Assembly (NCBI GenBank): GCA_021732995.1 | Contig: JAKFWA010000118.1 | Location: forward strand, 62,001-126,000 | Direction of reading: 5' to 3' | From: Planctomycetaceae bacterium | GTDB taxonomy: Bacteria; Planctomycetota; Planctomycetia; Planctomycetales; Planctomycetaceae | Length of the DNA: 64,000 nucleotides | In this document: positions 9,278 to 17,124 of the stretch, in pieces | How positions within the stretch are numbered: position 1 is the stretch's first letter | How the letters are laid out: the number at the start of each line of letters is the position of its first letter | Translations under genes and position numbers: made by a program | Notes under the pieces: generated by a model | Told to the model about the DNA's origin: nothing | Seen by the model: the letters and a program-made list of their open reading frames with translations, nothing else | Databases searched by the model: none

Positions 9278-10158
9278 GTCATTCAGCCACGAACGGAATT
9301 CGGATGAAACTCAGCCTGCTGACCGCGCTGGTGGCGTGCTGCCTGATCGTTACGCTGCCGGGTTGCGCCATCAAGAACTGGCTTGTCCACAAGCCACAGC
9401 CGGTGCCGCCAGCACTCGCGGCCAATGCGACGCTCGACGAAATCACCGATCATCTCAACAGGGACCGTTCCCAACTGATGAGGTGGCGATCCAGCCACGT
9501 CACAGTGACAGCCAGTGGCGAAGGCATTCTATCCCCGCGTTTGAGCGCTAACATTTGTGTTGAGAGCCCTCGCAACCTGCGACTGATGGCCAGCGCCATC
9601 GGCCCCGAAGTAGACTTTGGATCGAACGACGAACGCTTTTGGTTCTGGATGAAGCGCCAGGAGCCGAAAGTCCTGCTGACCGGTTCGCACGAAGGACTCG
9701 GACGTCAGCAGGTCTTACCGATTCCGTTTCCGCCCGACTGGCTGATGCAGGCCTTAGGTGTCGTTCCAATCGATACCAGCACCTCGCTGCTCGAACGCGA
9801 TGGTTCATCTTCTGGCCGCGTGCGCATCGTGTCGCAATCCAGCGAGACGGGACGACAGGTCAAACGTGTGATGGTGGTTGATCTCCACCAAGGGCAGATT
9901 GTCGAGCACATTCTATTCGATGCCCGCAATCAGATGCTCGCCAGCGCCAAGCTCAGCGAGTTCAAGCAGGAACCGAACGGCGGTGTCACGCTGGCTCACA
10001 AGATCGAGCTGATCTGGCCCGAAATGAAATCGGTTCTGACGCTCGACATCGGCCGCATCGAGGTCAACCAGGACATCCCAGCCACAACCTGGCAGATGAA
10101 GAACTACCCGAACTACGAAATCGTAGACCTCGACGACGAAAACGCGGGGCGGTTGTAA
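9274..10158 (+). CDS. Lipoprotein with LolA/LolB-like outline
   Basis: Up to 294 residues. The N terminus carries a lipoprotein signal with lipobox LPGC, so it should be processed by signal peptidase II and anchored in a membrane facing the periplasm. The mature part is beta-rich (SSHVTVTASGEG, then SPRNLRLMASAIG, then FWFWMKR), a pattern shared with LolA/LolB and DUF4292 lipoprotein-handling proteins; that link is by outline only. Two starts are possible: the ATG at 9274, which overlaps the previous stop, and the ATG at 9304 (MKLSLLTALV), which gives a more typical signal peptide. Confidence 0.78.
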   Translation: MSHSATNGIRMKLSLLTALVACCLIVTLPGCAIKNWLVHKPQPVPPALAANATLDEITDHLNRDRSQLMRWRSSHVTVTASGEGILSPRLSANICVESPRNLRLMASAIGPEVDFGSNDERFWFWMKRQEPKVLLTGSHEGLGRQQVLPIPFPPDWLMQALGVVPIDTSTSLLERDGSSSGRVRIVSQSSETGRQVKRVMVVDLHQGQIVEHILFDARNQMLASAKLSEFKQEPNGGVTLAHKIELIWPEMKSVLTLDIGRIEVNQDIPATTWQMKNYPNYEIVDLDDENAGRL

Positions 10159-10237
10159 ACCGCTTTCCGCAGATCGCTCATCGAGTGATTGCTGCTGTGG
10201 ATTCCGGCTAGGTTCACGTCTGCCCCGACCGATCCGT

Positions 10238-10255
10238 GACTGAACAAATTCAGTC
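10238..10255. terminator. Small hairpin at a convergent junction
   Basis: A 7-base-pair perfect stem (10238-10244 with 10249-10255) with a CAAA loop contains the stop codon of the leftward M20 gene and lies 80 bases beyond the lipoprotein stop. It has no long T run. Confidence 0.3.
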
Positions 10256-11686
10256 CGGATTCTTGCGGTAGTCCAACGGGGCTTTCTGGCCGGGCTGCAT
10301 CAGGGATTGATACTTGCGCTGGCCGAGTCGGCGTTCATGCTCGGCTTGAGCTTCACGCAGCAGGGCGGGATTGGTGTAGAGATCCCAGGCCGTCACTGCG
10401 AGCACTCGCGCGGCCAGTTGCATGCCTTTCTTACCGATGGTGGTTCCGCTGCCCGCGATGACCTGCCAGGAATGTCCCGGAGTGCCGGGTGCCCAGCAAG
10501 ACGTTGAGAAGCCAGTTGTTGGCACGAGCCACGATATGTCTCCGACATCCGTTGAACCTTTGCCAGTCTGGCCGCTGCGATCGACGACCGTCTTGATGGT
10601 ATCCAGCGACGGCTTCTCGTCGCAGGTTTCCTGAATCTTCAGAGCGAATTCCGCTTCCGCCGGCGTGTAGCTGAGATCATTCAGTTCGCGCAGATTCTTC
10701 AGAGCGATTTGAGCCAGCGCGTTGTTCGGCAGAATCTCGCGGGTGCCGCCTTCAAACTTGATGTCGAGCTTCGTCTCGGTCGCCAGCGCTGCACCTTGAG
10801 CACACAGCAAGAGCCGCCGATAAACATCCTGCACGACGTCGCCATCGGGATGACGCACGTAGTAATAGATCTCGGCAAACTCAGGCACGACGTTCGGAGC
10901 TTTGCCGCCGGACGTGATCACATGATGGATGCGCGTGAAGTCGGGCGTGTGTTCGCGCAGCAACTCAGATGCATGAGCTGTCAGTTCCAGTGCGTCAACG
11001 GCGGAGCGGCCTTTCTCTGGTGAACCGGCCGCGTGAGTCGACTTCCCGTGAAAGCGGAATTTGACCGCCATGCGTGCCAGCGCCGAACGATCACCGGCGG
11101 AGTTCTCGGAACTCGGATGCCAGTGCAGCACGGCAGCGCAATCTTTGAAGAGACCGGCTTGCGACATGAAGACCTTACCGCTGCCGCCTTCCTCAGCCGG
11201 GCAACCGTAAAACCGCACGGTGCCTTTGATGGTGCCGGCTTTGATCTGCTCGGCAATCGCCATTGCGGCAGATGCGCTCGCGGTTCCGAAAAGGTGATGT
11301 CCGCAGGCGTGCCCGCAAGTAACTCCGTCACGTAACTGACGGTACGGGACGGCATCCTGAGATAAACCGGGCAGCGCGTCGTACTCGCCGAGAATGGCGA
11401 TGACGGGTGCTTCCGTGCCGTAGGTTGCCGTGAAGGCTGTCGGGATCTCGGCGACGCCGCGTTCGACCTTGAAGCCTGCCGCCTCCAGCCAATCGGCCAG
11501 CAGCTTGGACGATTCCACTTCCTGATAGCCGGGTTCCGCCAACTGCCAGATGCGCGTGGCGATCTTCCAACTGTCGGCTTCGCGCCCATGAATCGACGTG
11601 CTCAAAGCTTCCCGCTGAGCGTACGCGTCCTGAGACGCGGCCAGACACAGCGACGCCGCGCAACACAGACTCCACAAGGTTCGCAT
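10250..11686 (-). CDS. Exported M20-family amidohydrolase (AbgB/IAA-amino-acid hydrolase type)
   Basis: A 478-residue zinc peptidase-like protein. A signal peptide ends near AYAQREA. Family landmarks are ILGEYDALPG, the metal-binding CGHACGHHLFG, and CPAEEGGSGK, followed by the dimerisation domain (KFRFHGKSTHAAGSPEKGRSAVDA). Relatives cleave amide bonds in N-acyl amino acids or p-aminobenzoyl-glutamate. The signal peptide is unusual for cytoplasmic AbgB and suggests a periplasmic scavenger. The start is the ATG at 11686. It follows a DUF1501 gene on the same strand, with a compound hairpin between them, so they may not be cotranscribed. Confidence 0.88.
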   Translation of the reverse strand: MRTLWSLCCAASLCLAASQDAYAQREALSTSIHGREADSWKIATRIWQLAEPGYQEVESSKLLADWLEAAGFKVERGVAEIPTAFTATYGTEAPVIAILGEYDALPGLSQDAVPYRQLRDGVTCGHACGHHLFGTASASAAMAIAEQIKAGTIKGTVRFYGCPAEEGGSGKVFMSQAGLFKDCAAVLHWHPSSENSAGDRSALARMAVKFRFHGKSTHAAGSPEKGRSAVDALELTAHASELLREHTPDFTRIHHVITSGGKAPNVVPEFAEIYYYVRHPDGDVVQDVYRRLLLCAQGAALATETKLDIKFEGGTREILPNNALAQIALKNLRELNDLSYTPAEAEFALKIQETCDEKPSLDTIKTVVDRSGQTGKGSTDVGDISWLVPTTGFSTSCWAPGTPGHSWQVIAGSGTTIGKKGMQLAARVLAVTAWDLYTNPALLREAQAEHERRLGQRKYQSLMQPGQKAPLDYRKNPD

Positions 11687-11720
11687 GATAGTTTCTTCAG
11701 GTTGATCGAGTGGAACACGA

Positions 11721-11767
11721 ACGACCCGACAGCATGCGGCTTGAATTCAAGTCATGGGACGGGTCGT
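11721..11767. terminator. Compound stem-loop between DUF1501 and M20 genes
   Basis: Outer arms 11721-11728 and 11760-11767 pair perfectly over 8 bases. The loop contains the 12-base palindrome CTTGAATTCAAG at 11740-11751. It sits just past the DUF1501 stop at 11797 on the leftward strand and could be a terminator or processing site. No T run follows. Confidence 0.35.
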
Positions 11768-11796
11768 ACGGCGACCGATCCTACAACTTTGTGCGA

Positions 11797-13176
11797 TCAG
11801 GAGAACTCGTGGAGCGGCTGACCAGACGGCAATGCCTGAATCGGACGGCCGGCGCGATTGAGATAGCTCACCGAACCATCCACGCCCAAGTGCTTGTAGA
11901 TCGTTGCCAGCACGTCTTGCGGCGGCTTCGGGTTGGTCTTCGGGAAAGCCGCTTTCGCATCGGATTCACCGACGACGCGGCCACCTTTGATCGGGCCACC
12001 AGCCAATGCCGCACTGAAGACGTTCGGATAGTGATCGCGGCCAGCGTCGTTGTTGACTCGCGGTGTGCGACCGAATTCGCCCCAGGCGACAACGAGTGTC
12101 TTCTCCAGCAAGCCGCGTTGATGCAGGTCTTCGATCAGGGCTGAGTAGGCTTTGTCGAAGCGCGGCAGGAATCCGCGACGCAGGGAATCGAAGCCTTGCA
12201 CGTGAGTGTCCCACCACCGCAGATCGACGGTCACAACGCGGACACCGGCTTCAACCAAGCGGCGAGCCAACAGGATTCGTTGACTCCAGGCCGGAGCTCC
12301 GCAACGGTTCGACGCACCCGGATCAAACGCTGGTGCGAAGCCATAGCGTTCGCGAATTTCACGCGGTTCGGAATCGAGGTCGAAGGCTTTGCGAGCCTTG
12401 TCCGTCGACAGCAGGCCCCACGCTTGTTGCTCGAAGCGATCCATCGCGTCCATGCAGCCGGCCTGATCGACCGCTCGACGCATGTTGTCAAAGCCCTGCA
12501 ACAGCGAGCGACGGTCGCCATAACGGTTCAGGGTCACGCCATCCGCGAAGGCAAAGTTTGGTACCGAGAACGGGCCATCCTTCGCCGGGTCGTTCAGGGT
12601 TTCGAAGGCTTTGTAGGCTACTCCGAGATACGCCGAATCCGTGCCCGGCACATTCTTCGGGATCATCACGTACGCGGGCAATTCAGGGGTGAGATGCTGC
12701 AGTTGTTTGGCGGCAATCGAACCGCAGCTCGGATGGATGTTCTCGTCGGGACTCGGCCCCGAGTTGTAGCCCGTGAAGCACAACTGGTCGGCACCCGAGT
12801 GTCCCGCGTCGTGATGGAACAGACTGCGGACGATCGACCACTTATCCATGATCTGCGAGCACATGGGCAGCATGTCCGACAGTTGAATTCCCGGTACGTT
12901 GGTGTTCATCGTGCCGAACTCGCCGCGGTATTCGACCGGAGCATTCGGCTTCGGATCCCACATATCCTGATGTGGAGGCCCACCACGCATCCAGAGAATA
13001 ATGACCGAGTGGTCCTTATTGGCGACCGCTGAGTTCGCTTCGGCGCGCAGCACATTGGCCAGCGACAGACCGGCACCGGTGAAACCGATGGCACCCGCCT
13101 TCAGGAAGTTGCGGCGGTTGGTGCGAAGTGACTCGCGGAATTCCGAGCATCCCACGGAAGTTGCTTGAGCAGGCAT
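11797..13176 (-). CDS. DUF1501 (sulfatase-like fold) protein, Tat-exported
   Basis: 459 residues. A twin-arginine motif NRRNFLKAG near the N terminus is followed by a hydrophobic stretch. The DUF1501 signatures are VIILWMRGGPPHQDMWDPKP, then MWSIVRS-like and HHDAGHSGAD, and near the end WGEFGRTPRVN plus DHYPNV. DUF1501 proteins are related to the alkaline phosphatase/sulfatase superfamily and often sit next to DUF1549/DUF1553 genes. Here no such partner is adjacent. The biochemical role is not established. The start is the ATG at 13176. Confidence 0.9.
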   Translation of the reverse strand: MPAQATSVGCSEFRESLRTNRRNFLKAGAIGFTGAGLSLANVLRAEANSAVANKDHSVIILWMRGGPPHQDMWDPKPNAPVEYRGEFGTMNTNVPGIQLSDMLPMCSQIMDKWSIVRSLFHHDAGHSGADQLCFTGYNSGPSPDENIHPSCGSIAAKQLQHLTPELPAYVMIPKNVPGTDSAYLGVAYKAFETLNDPAKDGPFSVPNFAFADGVTLNRYGDRRSLLQGFDNMRRAVDQAGCMDAMDRFEQQAWGLLSTDKARKAFDLDSEPREIRERYGFAPAFDPGASNRCGAPAWSQRILLARRLVEAGVRVVTVDLRWWDTHVQGFDSLRRGFLPRFDKAYSALIEDLHQRGLLEKTLVVAWGEFGRTPRVNNDAGRDHYPNVFSAALAGGPIKGGRVVGESDAKAAFPKTNPKPPQDVLATIYKHLGVDGSVSYLNRAGRPIQALPSGQPLHEFS

Positions 13177-13467
13177 GAACTCACCGTCCAGGTAGGACTA
13201 ACGGGCGGGAATATGAGGAGAGGCTGAGCTTTAAGTCTTATCGGACAGCCCCAGTCGCATCAACAGGATCAGATCTGTCGCTGCGATAATTCGAGATGTG
13301 GGGATGAGTTACCGTCCTATCTGGCACGGGGCGAGAGATGCGTTCCCGGAAGACTCGGCCTAATATTCGCCCCCGCAGTCTGCCTTCGCCCCGCCAGCCG
13401 GGAGCTGAAACCTGCGTCGGACACCTGCCTGACAGTCGCCTTCCCACCTTACCTTATCGAGGCATCC

Positions 13468-14037
13468 ATGAAGTGGCCCATCGTCTTCGCTCTGCTGACC
13501 GCACTCTTCTGGGGCATGTACGGCCCGGTTCTCGGTTGGGCTCGTGCCGCCGAGGGAAATAATCCCTTCAAGCCTTACCTGCTGATCGGCGTCGCATACT
13601 TGGTCTGGGCGATCATCGGTGGCGCTTGCGGCATGCTCTATACCAAGGTGCCGTTTGAGTTTAGCGGCGAAGGCGTCAAGTGGGGCTTCATCGCTGGAAG
13701 TCTGGGAGCCTTCGGTGCGCTGACGCTGACGCTCGCCATGTTCAGCTTTCCGACGGGAACCAAGCCGCGTCCGGAATTGGTGATGCCCATCGTGTTTGGT
13801 GGTGCCGTGACGGTCACCGCCATCATGAATCTGATCATTTCGATGAAGTCAGGTTCCGGCCACGCGCCCAACCCGATGCTGTGGGTCGGGATCGCTGGCA
13901 TGGCCGTGTGCATCGTGGTTGTGGCGTACAACACGCCTCACGTGGCCCCCAAGAAACCTGGTGCCGCTCCAACGACAACTCCGACTCCGGTCACTGCCGA
14001 ACCGCAAACTCCCGGAGACACTCCCGCCAAGCCTTGA
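13468..14037 (+). CDS. Small integral membrane protein, DMT-transporter-like
   Basis: 189 residues with about five hydrophobic segments: the N-terminal WPIVFALLTALFWGMYGP, then YLLIGVAYLVWAIIGGACG, FIAGSLGAFGALTLTLAM, VMPIVFGGAVTVTAIMNLI and LWVGIAGMAVCIVVVAYN. A Pro/Thr-rich cytoplasmic tail closes the protein. The opening FWGMYGP resembles half of a drug/metabolite transporter of the EamA type, but the protein is too short for a full transporter. It may dimerise. Substrate unknown. The ATG at 13468 follows a 291-base spacer divergent from the DUF1501 gene. Confidence 0.82.
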   Translation: MKWPIVFALLTALFWGMYGPVLGWARAAEGNNPFKPYLLIGVAYLVWAIIGGACGMLYTKVPFEFSGEGVKWGFIAGSLGAFGALTLTLAMFSFPTGTKPRPELVMPIVFGGAVTVTAIMNLIISMKSGSGHAPNPMLWVGIAGMAVCIVVVAYNTPHVAPKKPGAAPTTTPTPVTAEPQTPGDTPAKP

Positions 14038-14230
14038 TCTTCCAACCTTCGCTAATTTTTGCGATGCCCGGAAGACACGTCTTAACAAGTCGATTTTCGG
14101 CGGTATCCTCTCTCACCGCTGGCAACTGAGTTGCTGGCGGCGTTCCCACCTTGATGTTCCCGCCGCGACTCCTGCCCGCCCAGCCCCGTGCTGAATTCGT
14201 TCGATCGTCTGCCTCAACGGATTGTGCTTT

Positions 14231-14398
14231 GTGCCTGTAAAGGTCTGCTGCCTCTATGGGTTGATCGGTATCGAATTGGTCAAACAAAGACGTTTGCCGC
14301 ATCGGGTAGAGAATGTCTTTGACGGATCGCAATGTCTTCGGTGTTATGGCATTGAAGGCAAAGAAGTATCCAAGTTTGACCGAGGAGAACTGAGTTGA
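14231..14398 (+). CDS. Small cysteine-containing protein translationally coupled to DUF309 gene
   Basis: An open frame of about 55 codons from a GTG at 14231 (or TTG at 14222) to a TGA at 14396-14398. The stop overlaps the TTG start of the next gene in a TTGA arrangement, a usual sign of coupled translation. The protein begins [20 protein letters not shown] and has a later CLRC pair, so four cysteines in two pairs could bind zinc. The codons are more AT-rich than those of its neighbours. No clear ribosome site was found. It is too short for routine gene calling. Function unknown; it could also be a chance frame. Confidence 0.42.
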   Translation: MPVKVCCLYGLIGIELVKQRRLPHRVENVFDGSQCLRCYGIEGKEVSKFDRGELS

Positions 14399-14967
14399 TT
14401 CCTGAAGTACTTGAAGCCAAAGACCGAGCCGGACGATTACTGCCTGGCGCGGGCTTGCCTCCCTATACCTACGTGCCCGGCACTTCGACGCCGCATCCGA
14501 TTCGCCATCCTGACGGTCATAGTCATGGCAAGAAGGGCAAATCGCCGACGCCGCTCAACCCGGAACGCTGGGCTGAGAATCGCAATTTTCTGCTGGCGAT
14601 CGACCTCTTCAACCATGGCTTCTATTGGGAGTCGCACGAAGAGTGGGAACGTCTGTGGCGCGCCTGTCCGCCGGAATCGACCGTCAGTCGCTTCCTGAAG
14701 GGCTTGGTGAAACTCGCAGCCGCTGGCGTGAAGGTTCGTGAACGCAGCATTCACGGCGTGCGTCGTCATGCGGCGTCTGCCGGTGAAGTCTTCGCCGACA
14801 TCGCCGCTGAAACCGGCAACGACCTGTTCTGCGGCCTGCGCCTGACGCACCTGCAATTCGCCGCCGACCGCGCTGCCCAACTCCCGTACAAAGACGAGCT
14901 CAAACCCGGCGAACCCGCCAAGGTTTTCCCGTTCGTCATCGAGCCCGAGCAGATTCCGCTGAGCTAG
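14395..14967 (+). CDS. DUF309 domain protein
   Basis: 190 residues. The DUF309 core is clear: [23 protein letters not shown]-type sequence around residues 65-88, then [14 protein letters not shown] and [12 protein letters not shown]309 proteins are small, helical, and conserved in many bacteria without an assigned activity. The N-terminal 55 residues are an extra segment with a His-rich patch ([15 protein letters not shown]), which may bind metal. The start is a TTG at 14395 with GAGGAG 7 bases upstream; it overlaps the stop of the small upstream frame. Confidence 0.85.
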   Translation: MIPEVLEAKDRAGRLLPGAGLPPYTYVPGTSTPHPIRHPDGHSHGKKGKSPTPLNPERWAENRNFLLAIDLFNHGFYWESHEEWERLWRACPPESTVSRFLKGLVKLAAAGVKVRERSIHGVRRHAASAGEVFADIAAETGNDLFCGLRLTHLQFAADRAAQLPYKDELKPGEPAKVFPFVIEPEQIPLS

Positions 14968-14998
14968 TCTTGGTTCAACAGCCGTTAAAACTTGAGAC

Positions 14999-15031
14999 GC
15001 CAGCCTTAGTTTGAGGCTGGCATTTTCTTTT
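14999..15031 (+). terminator. Intrinsic terminator after the DUF309 gene
   Basis: An 8-base-pair perfect stem (14999-15006 with 15014-15021), 7-base loop, then ATTTTCTTTT. It lies 32 bases after the DUF309 stop. Confidence 0.8.
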
Positions 15032-15044
15032 ATGTATTGTCCAT

Positions 15045-15126
15045 CATTCGTTTGTCTCCATTCGTCTGACTGTTCCAAAAATCGTCGAACGAAAACCAGT
15101 GACAAACGAATGGAGACAATCGAATG
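15045..15126. repeat. Long imperfect inverted repeat between convergent genes
   Basis: Arms 15045-15068 and 15103-15126 are each 24 bases and match as reverse complements except at two positions; they enclose 34 bases. Each arm also contains a near repeat of ATTCGTTTG-like sequence. It lies between the terminator of the DUF309 gene and the stop of the TrhO-RluA gene at 15135, so it could be the terminator of the leftward gene, or a trace of a small mobile element. Confidence 0.75.
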
Positions 15127-15134
15127 AAGAAATG

Positions 15135-16955
15135 TTACGGAGTCTGAGTTTCCGGCGTTGCCGCAACCCACTTGGCCCAGCTGGGCAACTCGGTTGAAAA
15201 CTCCACACGCTCGCGCTTCAGAGGGTGAGTGAACTTGATGCTGCGGGACATCAGGCAGAGCGGTTCGGCCTCGATGGGCTGCGTCTGAGTCGTGCCTATC
15301 GTTTGTTCGGGCAGATAGACCTGATCGCCGCAGATGGGCCAGCCGAGCAGCCACAGGTGCACGCGAATCTGATTCGTGCGACCCGTTAGCGGGTTGACTT
15401 CCAGCAACGCGGTGCCGTCTGCGAACCGTTCCAACACACGGAACTCGGTACGTGACGGCAGGCCGGACTCTTCGTCGATCTCACGGGAACCGAGCACTCC
15501 GGCGGCTTCGCTGATGGGTGCTTCGCAAACAAAAGAATCTTCGGGCGGATGGCCCTGCACGCGCGCGACGTAAGTCTTTTCCACCTCGCCGCGTTGAAAC
15601 TGCGGTTGCAGCAGGCTGGCGAAGTGCCGCGTGCGAGCGAACACCACAATGCCCGTTGTGTTCGCATCCAGCCGATGCGCCGGTCGCGGATTCTGCGGTG
15701 CGTAGACCTCCGCCAGGATGTGCTGCAGCGTGTTGCGGTGAAACCGGCCGCTGGGGTGAATCGGCAACGGCGCGGGCTTGTGCAGCACCACGATCGCTTC
15801 GTCCTCATAGAGAATTCGGATGTCAGCATTCACATCAGGTTCGCTCGTCGCACGCTCTAGCCGCACATACTTCTCGCCCACATGAATGACATGATCGGCA
15901 CCGACCGGCTGGCCTGTGGCGTCCAGCATGCAGTGGTCGTCGATCAACCGCTGCCACTCATCACGCGGCACGTGGCTGAAGATCTGGCTGAGGAAATTCA
16001 GCATCGTGAAGCCGTCAAACGCCTCGGGCACTCGCAGCGGTCGCTCGTTGTCATACGGAGCGCTGCCAGGCAGCGGTGTGGTTGCGCGACGAATCGCCGC
16101 GTGACGTTCTTCAATCACGCGCGCCCGTTGTTGCTCATCAGTTTCGAAGCAATACGGGCACGACTTGCCGGGCACATATCGTGGATCGCGCTGTTCCTGG
16201 AACGTCAGCGGAGTCAGGCACACAAAACATTGTTCGTTGTCTGATTCCTGCAGAGTCGGATCAACGCCGACGCGCTGGTCGAACACGAAGCATTCGCCGT
16301 CGTAGTGCTCGCCGCCGCATTCTTCGAAATACTTGAGGATGCCGCCGTCGAGCTGAAAGATCTGCTGGAAGCCTTCGCGTTCCATGTATGGACCGGCCTT
16401 TTCGCAGCGGATGCCGCCCGTGCAGAACATCACAATCGGCTGCTGCTTCATTTCCTCGGGCAATTTGCTGACCGCGTCCGGGAACTCACGAAAGTTGCTG
16501 ATGCCCGCTGGCAGCGCGTTCTTGAAAGTGCCGAGCCGCACCTCGTAGTCGTTGCGCGTATCCAGCAGCGTGACCGGGCGGCCTTCGTCGAGCCACCGCT
16601 TGAGTTCCTTCGCGGGCAACTTCGGAGATGTGCGCCGCCCCGGATCAATGCCCTCGACGCCAAACGCAATGATCTCTTTCTTGATGCGCACCAGCATGCG
16701 GTTGAACGGTTGGTGCTCGCTGAGGCTGATCTTCGGATCGAGCGTTTCCAGTCCCGGAATCGACCGCAGTTCCGCGATGAGCAGATCAATCTCAGCACGC
16801 GGTCCGGCGACGAACAGGTTGATGCCTTCGGTACTGAGTAGAATCGTGCCCTTCAGCCCCCATGCCTGGCATTGAGCGATCAGGCGTTCGCGCAGCGGCT
16901 TCAGATCAGCGAGAGGAGCGAACTTGTAAGTCGAAATGTTCGTAACAGTCGGCAT
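15135..16955 (-). CDS. Fusion of tRNA uridine hydroxylase TrhO and RluA-family pseudouridine synthase
   Basis: 606 residues with two RNA-modifying parts. Residues 1-235 match TrhO/YceA (UPF0176): an N-terminal acylphosphatase-like domain and a rhodanese domain with active Cys178 in FCTGGIRCEK, a family that makes 5-hydroxyuridine at tRNA position 34. Residues 240-290 hold a probable zinc knuckle, Cys243/Cys246 and Cys266/Cys269. Residues 305-365 resemble an S4 RNA-binding domain. Residues 375-600 are an RluA-type pseudouridine synthase with HRLDANTTG (Asp430 catalytic). One unbroken frame from the ATG at 16955 supports a real fusion. Target RNAs are not known. Confidence 0.92.
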   Translation of the reverse strand: MPTVTNISTYKFAPLADLKPLRERLIAQCQAWGLKGTILLSTEGINLFVAGPRAEIDLLIAELRSIPGLETLDPKISLSEHQPFNRMLVRIKKEIIAFGVEGIDPGRRTSPKLPAKELKRWLDEGRPVTLLDTRNDYEVRLGTFKNALPAGISNFREFPDAVSKLPEEMKQQPIVMFCTGGIRCEKAGPYMEREGFQQIFQLDGGILKYFEECGGEHYDGECFVFDQRVGVDPTLQESDNEQCFVCLTPLTFQEQRDPRYVPGKSCPYCFETDEQQRARVIEERHAAIRRATTPLPGSAPYDNERPLRVPEAFDGFTMLNFLSQIFSHVPRDEWQRLIDDHCMLDATGQPVGADHVIHVGEKYVRLERATSEPDVNADIRILYEDEAIVVLHKPAPLPIHPSGRFHRNTLQHILAEVYAPQNPRPAHRLDANTTGIVVFARTRHFASLLQPQFQRGEVEKTYVARVQGHPPEDSFVCEAPISEAAGVLGSREIDEESGLPSRTEFRVLERFADGTALLEVNPLTGRTNQIRVHLWLLGWPICGDQVYLPEQTIGTTQTQPIEAEPLCLMSRSIKFTHPLKRERVEFSTELPSWAKWVAATPETQTP

Positions 16956-17124
16956 GGCAGCTAAATACTAACTCAGCAAAACGAATTCAGATTCCCGCGC
17001 GATCCACCGCGCTGGGGAAGTGGGAACTATCCTCGCCCCGAGTACCCGGCTGCAATTGAGTTGGGTACAGAGACGCCGCGTGTGCGCGGGTCCGCTGAGG
17101 ACGTGAGTCGATGAACAATCGGGG

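Noticed and set aside
14038-14230. tRNA or other RNA gene in the spacer after the small membrane protein
   Set aside because: No cloverleaf, T-loop consensus or strong hairpin was found; the short stems seen are weak.
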